From a virus, in the IMG/VR virus record IMGVR_UViG_3300043444_000196, positions 1-64,000 of that record: 64,000 bases of DNA; one strand, 5' to 3'. Both the position numbers and the translations under genes were made by a program. The notes under the pieces were generated by a model. The model saw nothing but the letters and a program-made list of their open reading frames with translations. It made no database searches and had not been told where the DNA came from. This document shows positions 28,605 through 37,879 of the stretch, in pieces. Each line of letters starts with the position of its first letter. The first letter of the stretch is position 1.

Positions 28605-31600
28605 CGCAGTGAGGCTTTGGCTTCTCGCAGCCAGCCGGTCAGTTCCACCTCGATCTTACGCAGCTCCTGCAGCTCAGCTTCGCGTGCGTCCTTGGGCATG
28701 CCTTCGGCGCCCAGCGGGCTGTTGAGGTACTTGCGGTAGGCCCGGGTACGCTCCAGCTGTTCCAGCGTCGAGTTGACTGCACTCTCCAGCATCAGGATGT
28801 CTGCGTTCTTCTCAGCGTAGTCGGCGGCTTTGTCCATATCGGTCTTGGCCAGCTCGTTGAGCGTGGCGTTGGCACGGCCAACCTTTTCGCGCTCCTCGTA
28901 GAACTCGGTCATGCGGCGGGTGCCCACCGGGTCGTACATGTAGTTCGACACCAGTGCCCACTTATGCAGGGGGCGATCAACTCGCGTTGGGTTCAGCAAG
29001 GAATCCGTTGCAGCCACCAGCAGACCAGCGGTCGAACCGAAGTAGCCGTTCAGGGCGTTGTCCACGAGGATGGGGGATACCTTGTCCACACCCACCACGT
29101 CACGGGCAAAGTTGGCGATGGCAATGGCCAGCTCAGACGTGTTGGATGCGCGGCGCTGGCTGGGGTCCTGCTGCTTTTGGTAGATACCTTCCAGCTCGCG
29201 CCCCGTGAAGAACGAGTAGTTGGTCCATGCCTCCAGCAGAGGTTTCACAGCCTGCGGCACAGGAGTCACACGGCCCACGTACTGCTCGAAGATGTAGCTC
29301 AGGCCCGTGCGGGTTGCTTCCCATGCGGTCTGCTCTTCGGGGGTGCCTTGGCGGCGCATGTATTCCACCACGCGCTCGGGGATGACTTTGAACAGCGCGC
29401 CCAGTTCGCCCGGTACCGGCAGCTTAAAGCCGCCCGGCAAAATCCAGTTGCTGTCCCGAGTCCGCAGGTCCATCTCTTGGTAGTCCTCGTCGTCTCCAGC
29501 ACCCAAAGCGTAGAGCGAGCTGAGCATCATCACAGTGGCTGCGCGGCTCCAGAACATGCGGCGTGCTTGCGCCCGACCCACGGAGGAGCTGGAGTCTTTG
29601 CCGGAGGCTGCACGGTACAGCACATCCATACCTTGGATGTAGGCGTTGAAGAACGGGATGGTCGTGACCATGGCACCCACGAAGTCGCTGGCACCACGGC
29701 GGCGGAAGTTGATGAACTCACGGGCACGAGTCTGGGCCAGCAGCTGGTCGTTGGTTTCCTTGAGCGTCTGGTCGTAGATGGCCTTGCGGACTGCCAGATC
29801 GGAAGCGCGTGTGATGCCATCCAGTCGGTGCATCAGGGTTTCAAACTTGCCGCGCTTTTTGTAGCCCAAGTCCTTCAGGAGAGACGTGGCGGGCTTGCCA
29901 GCCTCGAAGTCGTATTCACCAGTCAGACCCATGCGACCAAACTGCTTGACGGACGGATGCTGGATACCACGCAGTTCAGCAAAGGCCAGCCCACCAAAGT
30001 TCGACAGGGACATGCGCAGCAGGGCGCCGGGGTTCTTCACACCCGAAGTCATGATGGCACGCTGCACGTCGTCTGTTACCTGCTTGAGCGCGAAGGGCGG
30101 CAGAGCCGTAACCGACTTACGCAGCACGTTGGAGAACTTGCCGAGGTTGCGCAGCCAGCCTGTCTTGGGTGGGTTCAGGTCTTTGAACGCCAGCACGTCG
30201 TACTTGCTGGGCAGCTCCCAATACATCCTCTCGCCGTTGACGTAGCCGTCGACGGTGTTGGGCTTTTGCTGGCTGCTGCGGCCAAGGAAGTTGGCAAAGC
30301 CAAGCTTCTCCAAGCTGCGCAGGGTCTGCACAGTGCCGTCGGTCTTCATGGTCTGGCCGACCATCCAGCCGAGGGTGTTCAGGTAGTTGTCGAACACGTT
30401 GCCCACCGGGCGGTTCAGAGAGCCGACGAGCTCCGGCAGTTTGCCGACCTGAGCAATGCCCTTGTTGCTGACCTTCTTGACCTTGCTGAAGTTGGTGATG
30501 AACTTTTCGTCCTCTAAGCGGTCGAACGGCACGTAGCCGACAGTTTCTTTCCAGACCTCGCCGGTCTCAGGCGTCAGGCGACCGACAGCCACCATGTTGT
30601 CCACCATAGCCAGACGAGACTCATCCATGGCCTTGCTCATGGCCTGCAGGTCCGGGTCTGCCTTGTACTCAGCGACAAGCTGGTCGATCTCGTTATCTTT
30701 GAGGTGCAGCAGGAATCCGGTGCCTTGGGTCTTGTTGGCGGTACGCATGGCGTCCAAACGCACGCCTTCCATGATACGGCTGGCGATCTGGGTGGCGCGC
30801 TCGCGGCTGTACCCGTTCTTGGCACCCCATGCGTCGATCAGTGCATACACCTCAGAGGGTGGGCGCACGCCCGCTTTGTTCTCCACAACCCACAGGCCTG
30901 TGGCGTCATCTTTGGTCAAGCCGCCTGTCTGGAAGAACTCCAGCAGAGTCTTGGTGTAGTCCTGCGCCTGACGGTACAGGCCCATGGGGTTGAGCTTGCC
31001 CATGCTGTCGCGCACGGCGCCGTCAAACTGCTCGCGCAAACGATGCTCGATTGTGGCAGCGGCATCAGCGGTCTGGGTACGGAACTTGACTGCATAGCCC
31101 AGCTCGTCCTGCTGCTTGAACCCAGTGATGAGGTCTTTGAGGCTGCGTTTGGTTTGCGGGTCAAGCTCGCCCATGCTGTCCACGAGGGATTCGGTGGAGG
31201 CGGAAACGGAGAACTCAGCGCGGCCAGATGGTTGCACCGCCATGTCGGTTCCAGTCATCCACAGCGCGGCACTGCCGGGGCCCATGGCGTCGAGGAACTC
31301 AGCGACCAGCTTGTTGGGCGGGTACTTGCGGCCAGTGACCGTAGCAACTAGATCGCGCAACATCTGTGCTACGCGGGCAAAGAACTTCTCGGTGATGGAT
31401 ACGGGCTTTTCTGAAGTCGAAGCCCAGCGCGAAGTGTTGTCCGCAAACCACTCTTTGAACGACCTCCAGTAGTCATCACCCATTTGCTCGGCGGTTTTGC
31501 TTTCCGGCACAGACAACATCTGGGTATCTGCAGTCTCGCGGTTGCGCAGCATCTGCACAAGCTCACGACCGCTCTTACCCTTAGTGGATTGCAGCCATGC

Positions 31601-34600
31601 GTCGTGCTCTTTGCGAATGGCGTTCTGTACATCAGCCGGGGCGTTATTGAACGCAATCGCCTGAATCATGTGCCCCAGCTCGTGGGTGATTACTTCGATC
31701 GACTTGCCCTCCGACATACCGGCCTTGAACGAGATGTAAAAGTCCCGCTTCTCTGGGCCCATCGTCTGCGTGGAGCCGTCCTCCGTCTCGCTAGAACCAG
31801 CGCTTTGAGTGGTAGCAAAGGACTTGTACAGCTTGTACTTGTCGATGGCGCCCGGGGCGCGCACGTCTTCAGGGTGCACCAAGAACACGCGAACATCGCC
31901 TAAGCCCATAGACCGCATGAGATTTTGTAGGAAGTCTGCGTACCGTTGGTCAACCGACTCCGACTTGGCGACGTTGGTAGTCGCACCCGTGAAGGGCCCA
32001 TTAGGGCTCTTGGCAGCGCGCTGGCTTTCGGCGAATACCGCTTTGGCGCGAGCGTCCAGTAGGCGACCCTTCTGCGCTTCCGTGAACAAGTTTCCCGAAT
32101 AGCGCTCAATATCCCACCGGGTATAAGTCCCATTGCGGTTCATGGCAACGTACACTTGATCACCAACGCTGTTTAGCCCGCGCACGAGGGAGACTTCCTC
32201 ATCTGCGTAGACTGCAACAAACCCGACCTCGTCGTACTCTTTGGCCCACGGCTCAAGCACCAGCCCATCCGGGCTCATAGGGGTACTGAAGTCCAGCTCA
32301 GGCTGTGCAGCTTCTGCCTCGATCTCAGCGTCAATGTCTGCGAACAGGTCGCGGATGTCTTCGCCAGTGCCAGTGTCGGCAGCGGATTCTTCTAGGTAGC
32401 GTCGGGCGCGCGCGTCGTCGATCGGTTGGATCAGCAGCTGCGGGCCACGGATGACTTTGCCAGTCTTGGGGTCGATGCCAACCGGCTCATAGAACGCGTC
32501 GTTCTTGCGGGGCACGAACGGCTTCTTGGCCTTGGGCTCTTCCGCACGCACAGCGGGTGCGGCAGGGGCTTGTTGTTTCGGACGGTTGCGCAACTCAGCA
32601 GCCTGCAGGGCACGCTCGAACTCGGGGTACTTGGCGACGTTGGACCCAATGAACTCACCCACTGCGTCTTTGTCTGGATGCTCCGCAGAACGCTGGATGG
32701 CCACCAGCTCATCCATGGCGGCATTGAACTCGGCTTGCGTGCGGGCACGCTCCAACCGCTGCACAGCAGCAGGCTTGGGTGCCTCGGGCAGCGGGGCTTC
32801 TTTTACTGCAGCTGGCTGTGCTCTTTCAGTTGCATCTCGTTGTCCAACAGGTTCTCCAGCAGGTACCAATCCGCTGCTGACAGGTCCTTCAGTTCCAATG
32901 GGGGTTCCGGTATCTGCGACGGGGACAGCAGTGGGTTGTACTCCGGCAGGCTCGCTAGGTACTGCCACGCTAGGCTCACTTGCTCTGGGCTCAGGTCGCT
33001 GTTCAGCTTTAGGAATAGGGGCCTTCGGGACACGTGGTTTCTCCTCAGTAAATGGCGCGGCTTGCGGAGCCAGCAGCTCGCGCAGAATCTTGGCGCGCTT
33101 GCCCTTGCCTTCCAACAGGCTCGGGTTTTTGGTCACCAGCTGCTGCACTTCATCCTGCGTTTTGCCGGCTACGTTCTGCTCGAACCAGCCACGGGTTGTG
33201 CTCGGGGCGATGCCGGTGTTCTCCACGTCCTGCATGGTGAACGTAGTGGGCGTCGGCTGCGCGCGCAGCGGCAGCTTGTATTGATACGGGCCTGTTCGGG
33301 CATAGGGCGGCACCGGGGTGGGTGCGCTCGGCTCCATAGGTTCAGCGGCTGCAGGGGTAATTGCAGCAGGCTCGCCACCAAACAAGTCGCCTTGAGTGCG
33401 GGCTTTGACCTCATCAGATTGGGCCATGAGCTCGGGGGCATTGGCCAGAGCCGGGAACGTCTCACGTCCACGGGCGTCTTTTGCAGCCTGCTCAGCTTCC
33501 GTGGCGGCCTGCGCACGGCGCTCGGCCACGCTCATTTCTTCGTAGCTGCTGATCTGGTCTGACAGGTCGGCCACGCGCTGCTTGACTTCAGGGGTCTGCT
33601 CGGCCTGCTTGAGACGCTCGCGCTCCAGATACAGTTGCTCAATCTCACGCTGGAAGTCGAGGCCAAGGTCCATCTGACCTTCGGTAGTAGCGGCTGCCGG
33701 TTCGGTAATAGCTTGCTCAGCTGCGGTAGTAGCAGGAGCTCGGCCCACGCCCATCTCAGCAGGGGTGAACATCTCGCCTTGGGCGCCCGGCTCTGCTCCG
33801 GGTTTTTCCTGTGCGGGTAGTCGCGACCCATAACTGCGCCCGGGAATTGCCATATCCAGCAGAACACTGGCGATCGCGCCCACACCAGCGCCGTAGGCAC
33901 CTTCTTCACCGGCACTCTCCAAAAGTGCTTGGTCAGGCTTGTATACGCCTTTGGCGATCAAGTTTTGTGCGATGGCCTGTGCAGCTTCCGTGGCACCTTC
34001 CACACCGCCCGACACCAAAGCGCGGCGAACCACGCTCAGCGACTTGCCCACCCCACCGGGGAGCGCAGCCAACGCCATGTCGATGGCCGTATCAAATGCG
34101 CCCGGGATGGTACCTGCGGCAGTGGCAGTGCCACGCTCTTCAGCGGTAGCGCCAGCTTGTTCAGCACGGACACGGGCTTCGCCAGCACCAGAGGCCAGAC
34201 CCACACCGACGCCAGCGGCGACGCCGGGCAAACCCAAAAAGCCAAGGGGGGCTACGGGTAGGATAGAGCCAAGGCCTTCACCGATACGCCGGCCAACCGA
34301 GTCCTCGTAGCCTTCAGCAGCTGCAAATGGTTTCTTGGCGGCGCCAGCGATCGACGCGATCTTCTCGCGTACGGCGGGTTCCATTTCATCGGGGAGGAGC
34401 GCAGAAGCGCCAGTGGCCGCAGACTCCAGCAGCCCGACAGCCCCGGGCAGAACGCCCTTGACTGCTTCTTTGATGTTGCCACCGACAGTTGTTTCGGGGG
34501 CGGCGCGACCCGCTTCAGGGTGCTGCGCCATGACCGCTTGCGCGACCTCCGCATCACTTGCCCCCGGGGGGCCTTCAATCTCGTAGGTTTGTCCGTTGGG

Positions 34601-34624
34601 GGCTGTGATGCGGTAGAGTGGCAT
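28601..34624 (-). CDS. giant polyvalent virion protein with metallopeptidase motif (2007 aa)
   Basis: Starts MPLYRITAPNGQTYEIEGPP, a small N-terminal domain found on many phage internal proteins. Then comes an Ala/Pro/Glu-rich region to about residue 800. A zinc metallopeptidase motif HELGH is at about 981-985. Large helical regions follow, and a C-terminal part (around 1450-1750) resembles the large-polyvalent-protein domain LPD38. The last 150 residues are coiled coil. I infer an internal virion protein ejected into the host, with the peptidase acting on the host or during assembly. It is the last gene of the late operon. Confidence 0.8.
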   Translation of the reverse strand: MPLYRITAPNGQTYEIEGPPGASDAEVAQAVMAQHPEAGRAAPETTVGGNIKEAVKGVLPGAVGLLESAATGASALLPDEMEPAVREKIASIAGAAKKPFAAAEGYEDSVGRRIGEGLGSILPVAPLGFLGLPGVAAGVGVGLASGAGEARVRAEQAGATAEERGTATAAGTIPGAFDTAIDMALAALPGGVGKSLSVVRRALVSGGVEGATEAAQAIAQNLIAKGVYKPDQALLESAGEEGAYGAGVGAIASVLLDMAIPGRSYGSRLPAQEKPGAEPGAQGEMFTPAEMGVGRAPATTAAEQAITEPAAATTEGQMDLGLDFQREIEQLYLERERLKQAEQTPEVKQRVADLSDQISSYEEMSVAERRAQAATEAEQAAKDARGRETFPALANAPELMAQSDEVKARTQGDLFGGEPAAITPAAAEPMEPSAPTPVPPYARTGPYQYKLPLRAQPTPTTFTMQDVENTGIAPSTTRGWFEQNVAGKTQDEVQQLVTKNPSLLEGKGKRAKILRELLAPQAAPFTEEKPRVPKAPIPKAEQRPEPRASEPSVAVPSEPAGVQPTAVPVADTGTPIGTEGPVSSGLVPAGEPVGQRDATERAQPAAVKEAPLPEAPKPAAVQRLERARTQAEFNAAMDELVAIQRSAEHPDKDAVGEFIGSNVAKYPEFERALQAAELRNRPKQQAPAAPAVRAEEPKAKKPFVPRKNDAFYEPVGIDPKTGKVIRGPQLLIQPIDDARARRYLEESAADTGTGEDIRDLFADIDAEIEAEAAQPELDFSTPMSPDGLVLEPWAKEYDEVGFVAVYADEEVSLVRGLNSVGDQVYVAMNRNGTYTRWDIERYSGNLFTEAQKGRLLDARAKAVFAESQRAAKSPNGPFTGATTNVAKSESVDQRYADFLQNLMRSMGLGDVRVFLVHPEDVRAPGAIDKYKLYKSFATTQSAGSSETEDGSTQTMGPEKRDFYISFKAGMSEGKSIEVITHELGHMIQAIAFNNAPADVQNAIRKEHDAWLQSTKGKSGRELVQMLRNRETADTQMLSVPESKTAEQMGDDYWRSFKEWFADNTSRWASTSEKPVSITEKFFARVAQMLRDLVATVTGRKYPPNKLVAEFLDAMGPGSAALWMTGTDMAVQPSGRAEFSVSASTESLVDSMGELDPQTKRSLKDLITGFKQQDELGYAVKFRTQTADAAATIEHRLREQFDGAVRDSMGKLNPMGLYRQAQDYTKTLLEFFQTGGLTKDDATGLWVVENKAGVRPPSEVYALIDAWGAKNGYSRERATQIASRIMEGVRLDAMRTANKTQGTGFLLHLKDNEIDQLVAEYKADPDLQAMSKAMDESRLAMVDNMVAVGRLTPETGEVWKETVGYVPFDRLEDEKFITNFSKVKKVSNKGIAQVGKLPELVGSLNRPVGNVFDNYLNTLGWMVGQTMKTDGTVQTLRSLEKLGFANFLGRSSQQKPNTVDGYVNGERMYWELPSKYDVLAFKDLNPPKTGWLRNLGKFSNVLRKSVTALPPFALKQVTDDVQRAIMTSGVKNPGALLRMSLSNFGGLAFAELRGIQHPSVKQFGRMGLTGEYDFEAGKPATSLLKDLGYKKRGKFETLMHRLDGITRASDLAVRKAIYDQTLKETNDQLLAQTRAREFINFRRRGASDFVGAMVTTIPFFNAYIQGMDVLYRAASGKDSSSSVGRAQARRMFWSRAATVMMLSSLYALGAGDDEDYQEMDLRTRDSNWILPGGFKLPVPGELGALFKVIPERVVEYMRRQGTPEEQTAWEATRTGLSYIFEQYVGRVTPVPQAVKPLLEAWTNYSFFTGRELEGIYQKQQDPSQRRASNTSELAIAIANFARDVVGVDKVSPILVDNALNGYFGSTAGLLVAATDSLLNPTRVDRPLHKWALVSNYMYDPVGTRRMTEFYEEREKVGRANATLNELAKTDMDKAADYAEKNADILMLESAVNSTLEQLERTRAYRKYLNSPLGAEGMPKDAREAELQELRKIEVELTGWLREAKASLR

Positions 34625-34629
34625 GGTCG

Positions 34630-36141
34630 TTACGGGTTAACTACTGAGGCTTTGCCCCAGCCAGACATGGTTCCGCCGGGGCTTGGCGCGCCGGGGGCTC
34701 CCCCCATTGTACCGAGACCTGCCATTTGCGCAATCCGTGCGTTGACTTGGGCCAGCTGCGCGTTGATGGATGCGCGCATCTCTTTGTTGAACTCCGTCTT
34801 GAGCTGGTTCTGCAAGTTGGTCTGCAGGGCTTTGAGTTCGTTGAGAGTCTGCTTGTCGCCACCCCCATCGCGGGCACCCGCCAGCATGGCGGTACGCTGC
34901 ATGCTGCCAGCTTCGGTGACTTGGGTCTTGTAGATACCAGACGCAATCTCGGCACTCTTGCCGGTGATGTCCATAATACCCTTGACGCCAACCTCGCGGG
35001 CCTTGGCCAGTCTGGCGTCGGCTTTGTCCTCGAAGTCACGGGCAGTCTTCCAATCGTCGCGCTCTTCTGCGCGGCGGGCGTTCTCGATGTCGGCAAACGC
35101 TTTCTGGCGCTCCTTGGCGGCTTTCTTCAGGTCCTTCATGGCGCCGGTGTACTCGCCCAGACCTTCCATGGCACCCTTGCCGATGTTTGCGAATGCGTTG
35201 GGGGAAGTTCCAGACATCATGGCCAGTCCGGCCTTGAGGACGGCTACGCCCGTGGCTTCGTCACGCTCTTTGGCTGCGCCAGCTTCCTCTTGCTGCAGCA
35301 TTTCCTCGAACTTGGAATACGCCTTGCCTTCGGGCTTGCCCTCCAGACGGCGCTTACGAGCGGCCTCGACTGCGGCTTTCTCTTCCTGCTGATACTTCTC
35401 AAGGTCGTCGCGCATGCTCTTGGTGTCGTAGAACTGCTCAGCGGTTTGCTGGGCGCCTTTGACAGACGGAGCACCGATACCAGCGCCTTTGAGCGCGGCA
35501 GCTTCGGGAGTAGCACCAAGTCCGCCTGCGGCAGCTGGCGTACCCTGCGAACCCGGTGCACCTTGGGTTTCATACGCACTGCGACGAGTGGCCGTAGCGG
35601 GGTCATAAGGAACGTCTGATGCCGGGGCCGGAGAGTCTTTGCTCAGCCCGTAGCCGGGAGCGCTAACCAATGTCTTGCCCAAATCGCTCAGGCCGCCAAC
35701 TACAGCACTGCCCAGTCGACTCATCTGCTCGCTGTACGGCATGGTGCTGTTACCAGCGGCTTCAATTGCGGCGAGGCGTTCCGCCTCTTCGCGCGCCGCG
35801 CGCTCACGGTTCTCACGATTCATGCGATCGTACGGAGTTTCGTACGTCTTGCCGCCTTCTGCGAACGCCACAATGCCGCCACCGGCAAAGTCCATGTCCT
35901 GCACGGGGAGCTGGTCCACACCGCCACCCATCTCCATCAGAGCTTGGTCGGCTACTTTAGGCTGGGGCTGGGCAGCGGGGTTCTGCATGGCGCCAGCGGC
36001 GCGCATCTGCTTACGGCGACGGGATTCCGACACTGCCAGAGCCATGATGTAAGGGTCATCCTTGTGCATCATGGCGTACTTCTGCAGCGAAGCATCTGGC
36101 ATCATGGCCAGTTGCGAGGTGATCTGTTCGACGTTCATCAT
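34630..36141 (-). CDS. coiled-coil virion-associated protein (503 aa)
   Basis: The start at 36141 (ATGATG) overlaps the previous gene by ATGA. N-terminal helical part (TSQLAMMPDASLQKYAM), then the Gly motif FAGGGIVAFAEGG near residues 84-96, a long helical and coiled-coil region (EKYQQEEKAAVEAARKRRLE) and a Gly/Pro C-terminus. Position between a Gln-rich protein and the giant protein suggests an ejection or inner-core protein. Family seen in uncultured freshwater phages; function unproven. Confidence 0.7.
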   Translation of the reverse strand: MMNVEQITSQLAMMPDASLQKYAMMHKDDPYIMALAVSESRRRKQMRAAGAMQNPAAQPQPKVADQALMEMGGGVDQLPVQDMDFAGGGIVAFAEGGKTYETPYDRMNRENRERAAREEAERLAAIEAAGNSTMPYSEQMSRLGSAVVGGLSDLGKTLVSAPGYGLSKDSPAPASDVPYDPATATRRSAYETQGAPGSQGTPAAAGGLGATPEAAALKGAGIGAPSVKGAQQTAEQFYDTKSMRDDLEKYQQEEKAAVEAARKRRLEGKPEGKAYSKFEEMLQQEEAGAAKERDEATGVAVLKAGLAMMSGTSPNAFANIGKGAMEGLGEYTGAMKDLKKAAKERQKAFADIENARRAEERDDWKTARDFEDKADARLAKAREVGVKGIMDITGKSAEIASGIYKTQVTEAGSMQRTAMLAGARDGGGDKQTLNELKALQTNLQNQLKTEFNKEMRASINAQLAQVNARIAQMAGLGTMGGAPGAPSPGGTMSGWGKASVVNP

Positions 36142-37454
36142 GCTACATCGCCCCCCATCATTTCGGCAATCGCCAAATCCATCAGGCCGTTGGACGGCGT
36201 GTCCACACTACCGCCTTCAGCCATCAATTTGCTCGCACCATACGCAGCGGTGCCCAGACCGGCCAGCTGAGAAATGGGGGACGCCTCCGCGCCGTACAGC
36301 GTTTGAACGGTACCCATCGGGGTGCCGCGCAGGATGTTCGACATGAACTCCAGCTGCTGGTACGGATACTTCTGCTGGTTGAGGAAGTCCTGATACTGTT
36401 GCGACAAGACATTCTGCTGCTGGGCCTGCTGTTGCTGACCCATCTGATTCTGCAGGTTGATGATGTCTTGATTCTGAGCGAACTGCTGCTGGCCGATGTT
36501 GGCCAACTGACCGGCACCGGTAAGGGCCGTCTGCAGACCTTGCAAGCCGAGACCTGCGCCGTACTGGCGCGACTGCTCCGCCAACTGCTGAGCGTTTTGG
36601 AAGGCTTGTTGGTTGGCCTGCTGCGCAGCCAGACCTTGAGTAGCGCCCAGATTCTGCACGCCCAAGAGTGCCTGCAGGTTGGCTTGGCCGGTCGTGAGAC
36701 CTGCCTGTTGGTTGGCCTGCTGCGCAGCCAGACGCGCTTGCTGCTCGGCGTTGAACTGCTGTTGGGCTGCGTTGAACGCGGCTTGCGAACCTTGCGCTTG
36801 GATGTCCCCGAGCTGCTGGCCCAGATTGCGCTGGCGCTCAGCTTCTACGATGGCCTGACGGGAGCCACCAAAAGCCCCAGCGCCCACAGCCTGCGCCTGC
36901 TGCTGATTACGCAAGATGTCGGACTGACGCGAGGCTTCGCGCTTTTGGATGTCCACTACATTCTGCATGTAGGGGTTCATATAGGACTCGGCAGCGCCGG
37001 GTTGGACGAACGACTGCGTGCGCACCTGCTGGGCCGGACCCATCTGGAAGTTCTGCAAGCCCGGGGCCTGCACGCTCATCATCGACGCTTGGTAGGGGTT
37101 GAAGTTGCTGCCAGCACCCAGCGCTTGGCCTGCGGCCTGCCCGGCGATGCCAGTGGCGGCAGCCATCTGGGGGGCGTTTGTCAGGTTACCCGCAGCCGTT
37201 TGTGCTTGGGTCTGCAGCCCAGAGAAGTCTGCAATACGCTGCCCACCATACGTCTGGTATGGGTTTTGGTTAACGTCAGTCAACGCAGCGGCTTGGCCGA
37301 GCGTGTCCTTGGCATAGGGTTTAGCCCAGTCCGGCAGATCGGAGACCTGCGTTTGGGTAGGACTGCCGCCACCGCCGCCAGAGTCAAAAACTCGACGAAC
37401 AGACGTAACACGACCGCCTTCGCCATAGCCGCTAAATTTGTTCGGGATAATCAT
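36138..37454 (-). CDS. Gln/Ala-rich virion-associated protein (438 aa)
   Basis: About one residue in five is Gln; residues 150-370 form long amphipathic helices with repeats such as ARLAAQQANQQAGL and GLAAQQANQQAF. Gly motifs SGYGEGGRV near the start and LMAEGGSV near the end are shared with neighbours. Such Gln-rich helical proteins often form ejected internal or tail-needle-like parts in podoviruses. Function inferred only. Confidence 0.7.
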   Translation of the reverse strand: MIIPNKFSGYGEGGRVTSVRRVFDSGGGGGSPTQTQVSDLPDWAKPYAKDTLGQAAALTDVNQNPYQTYGGQRIADFSGLQTQAQTAAGNLTNAPQMAAATGIAGQAAGQALGAGSNFNPYQASMMSVQAPGLQNFQMGPAQQVRTQSFVQPGAAESYMNPYMQNVVDIQKREASRQSDILRNQQQAQAVGAGAFGGSRQAIVEAERQRNLGQQLGDIQAQGSQAAFNAAQQQFNAEQQARLAAQQANQQAGLTTGQANLQALLGVQNLGATQGLAAQQANQQAFQNAQQLAEQSRQYGAGLGLQGLQTALTGAGQLANIGQQQFAQNQDIINLQNQMGQQQQAQQQNVLSQQYQDFLNQQKYPYQQLEFMSNILRGTPMGTVQTLYGAEASPISQLAGLGTAAYGASKLMAEGGSVDTPSNGLMDLAIAEMMGGDVA

Positions 37455-37879
37455 TTGGCCACCTCAAAAAACTTTTGGTACATCACACTCTGCACCTCAT
37501 ACCCGTACTTTTTGGCGGTATCGCGCCAACCCGGACGGCCCACAAATTCAATACCAGCGCAACCAGCATCGGCTGCAAACTGGGCAGCGACGCGCTGCAT
37601 CTCATCTTCAATCTGTTCCAGCGACCCCGGCGCCATGGCGCAATACTGAATGGTCAGCATTTTGCACTGCGGGTACTGCTTGATCTCGGTCATCACGTGC
37701 CCGTGAACGACACCCTCTTCATGCACCGCCCAGAGCTGCATGGCACCTGTAAGGGCAAACCGCAGCAGGTCATCGGCAGTTACACGCCCCCGGGCCCACT
37801 GTTCAGACTCTCGAATAAACGGGAGTACGTGCGGCACTACGTCCGCCAGCTTGCCAACAGGGATCAGCGTGATGTTCAT
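37451..37879 (-). CDS. GNAT-fold protein (142 aa)
   Basis: Segments DLLRFALTGAMQLWAVHE, TEIKQYPQCKMLTIQYC and AGCAGIEFVGRPGW, KKYGYEVQ follow the order of a GNAT acetyltransferase fold. This version, next to virion genes, is a known phage family; the acetyl-CoA loop R-G-x-G-x-A is not obvious, so catalytic activity is uncertain. ATGA overlaps on both sides place it firmly in the late operon. Confidence 0.7.
   Translation of the reverse strand: MNITLIPVGKLADVVPHVLPFIRESEQWARGRVTADDLLRFALTGAMQLWAVHEEGVVHGHVMTEIKQYPQCKMLTIQYCAMAPGSLEQIEDEMQRVAAQFAADAGCAGIEFVGRPGWRDTAKKYGYEVQSVMYQKFFEVAK

Noticed and set aside
28964-30517. 517-codon + strand frame opposite the giant virion gene
   Set aside because: Mirror frame caused by the codon bias of the real gene; no Shine-Dalgarno, no domain, and it breaks the late operon.
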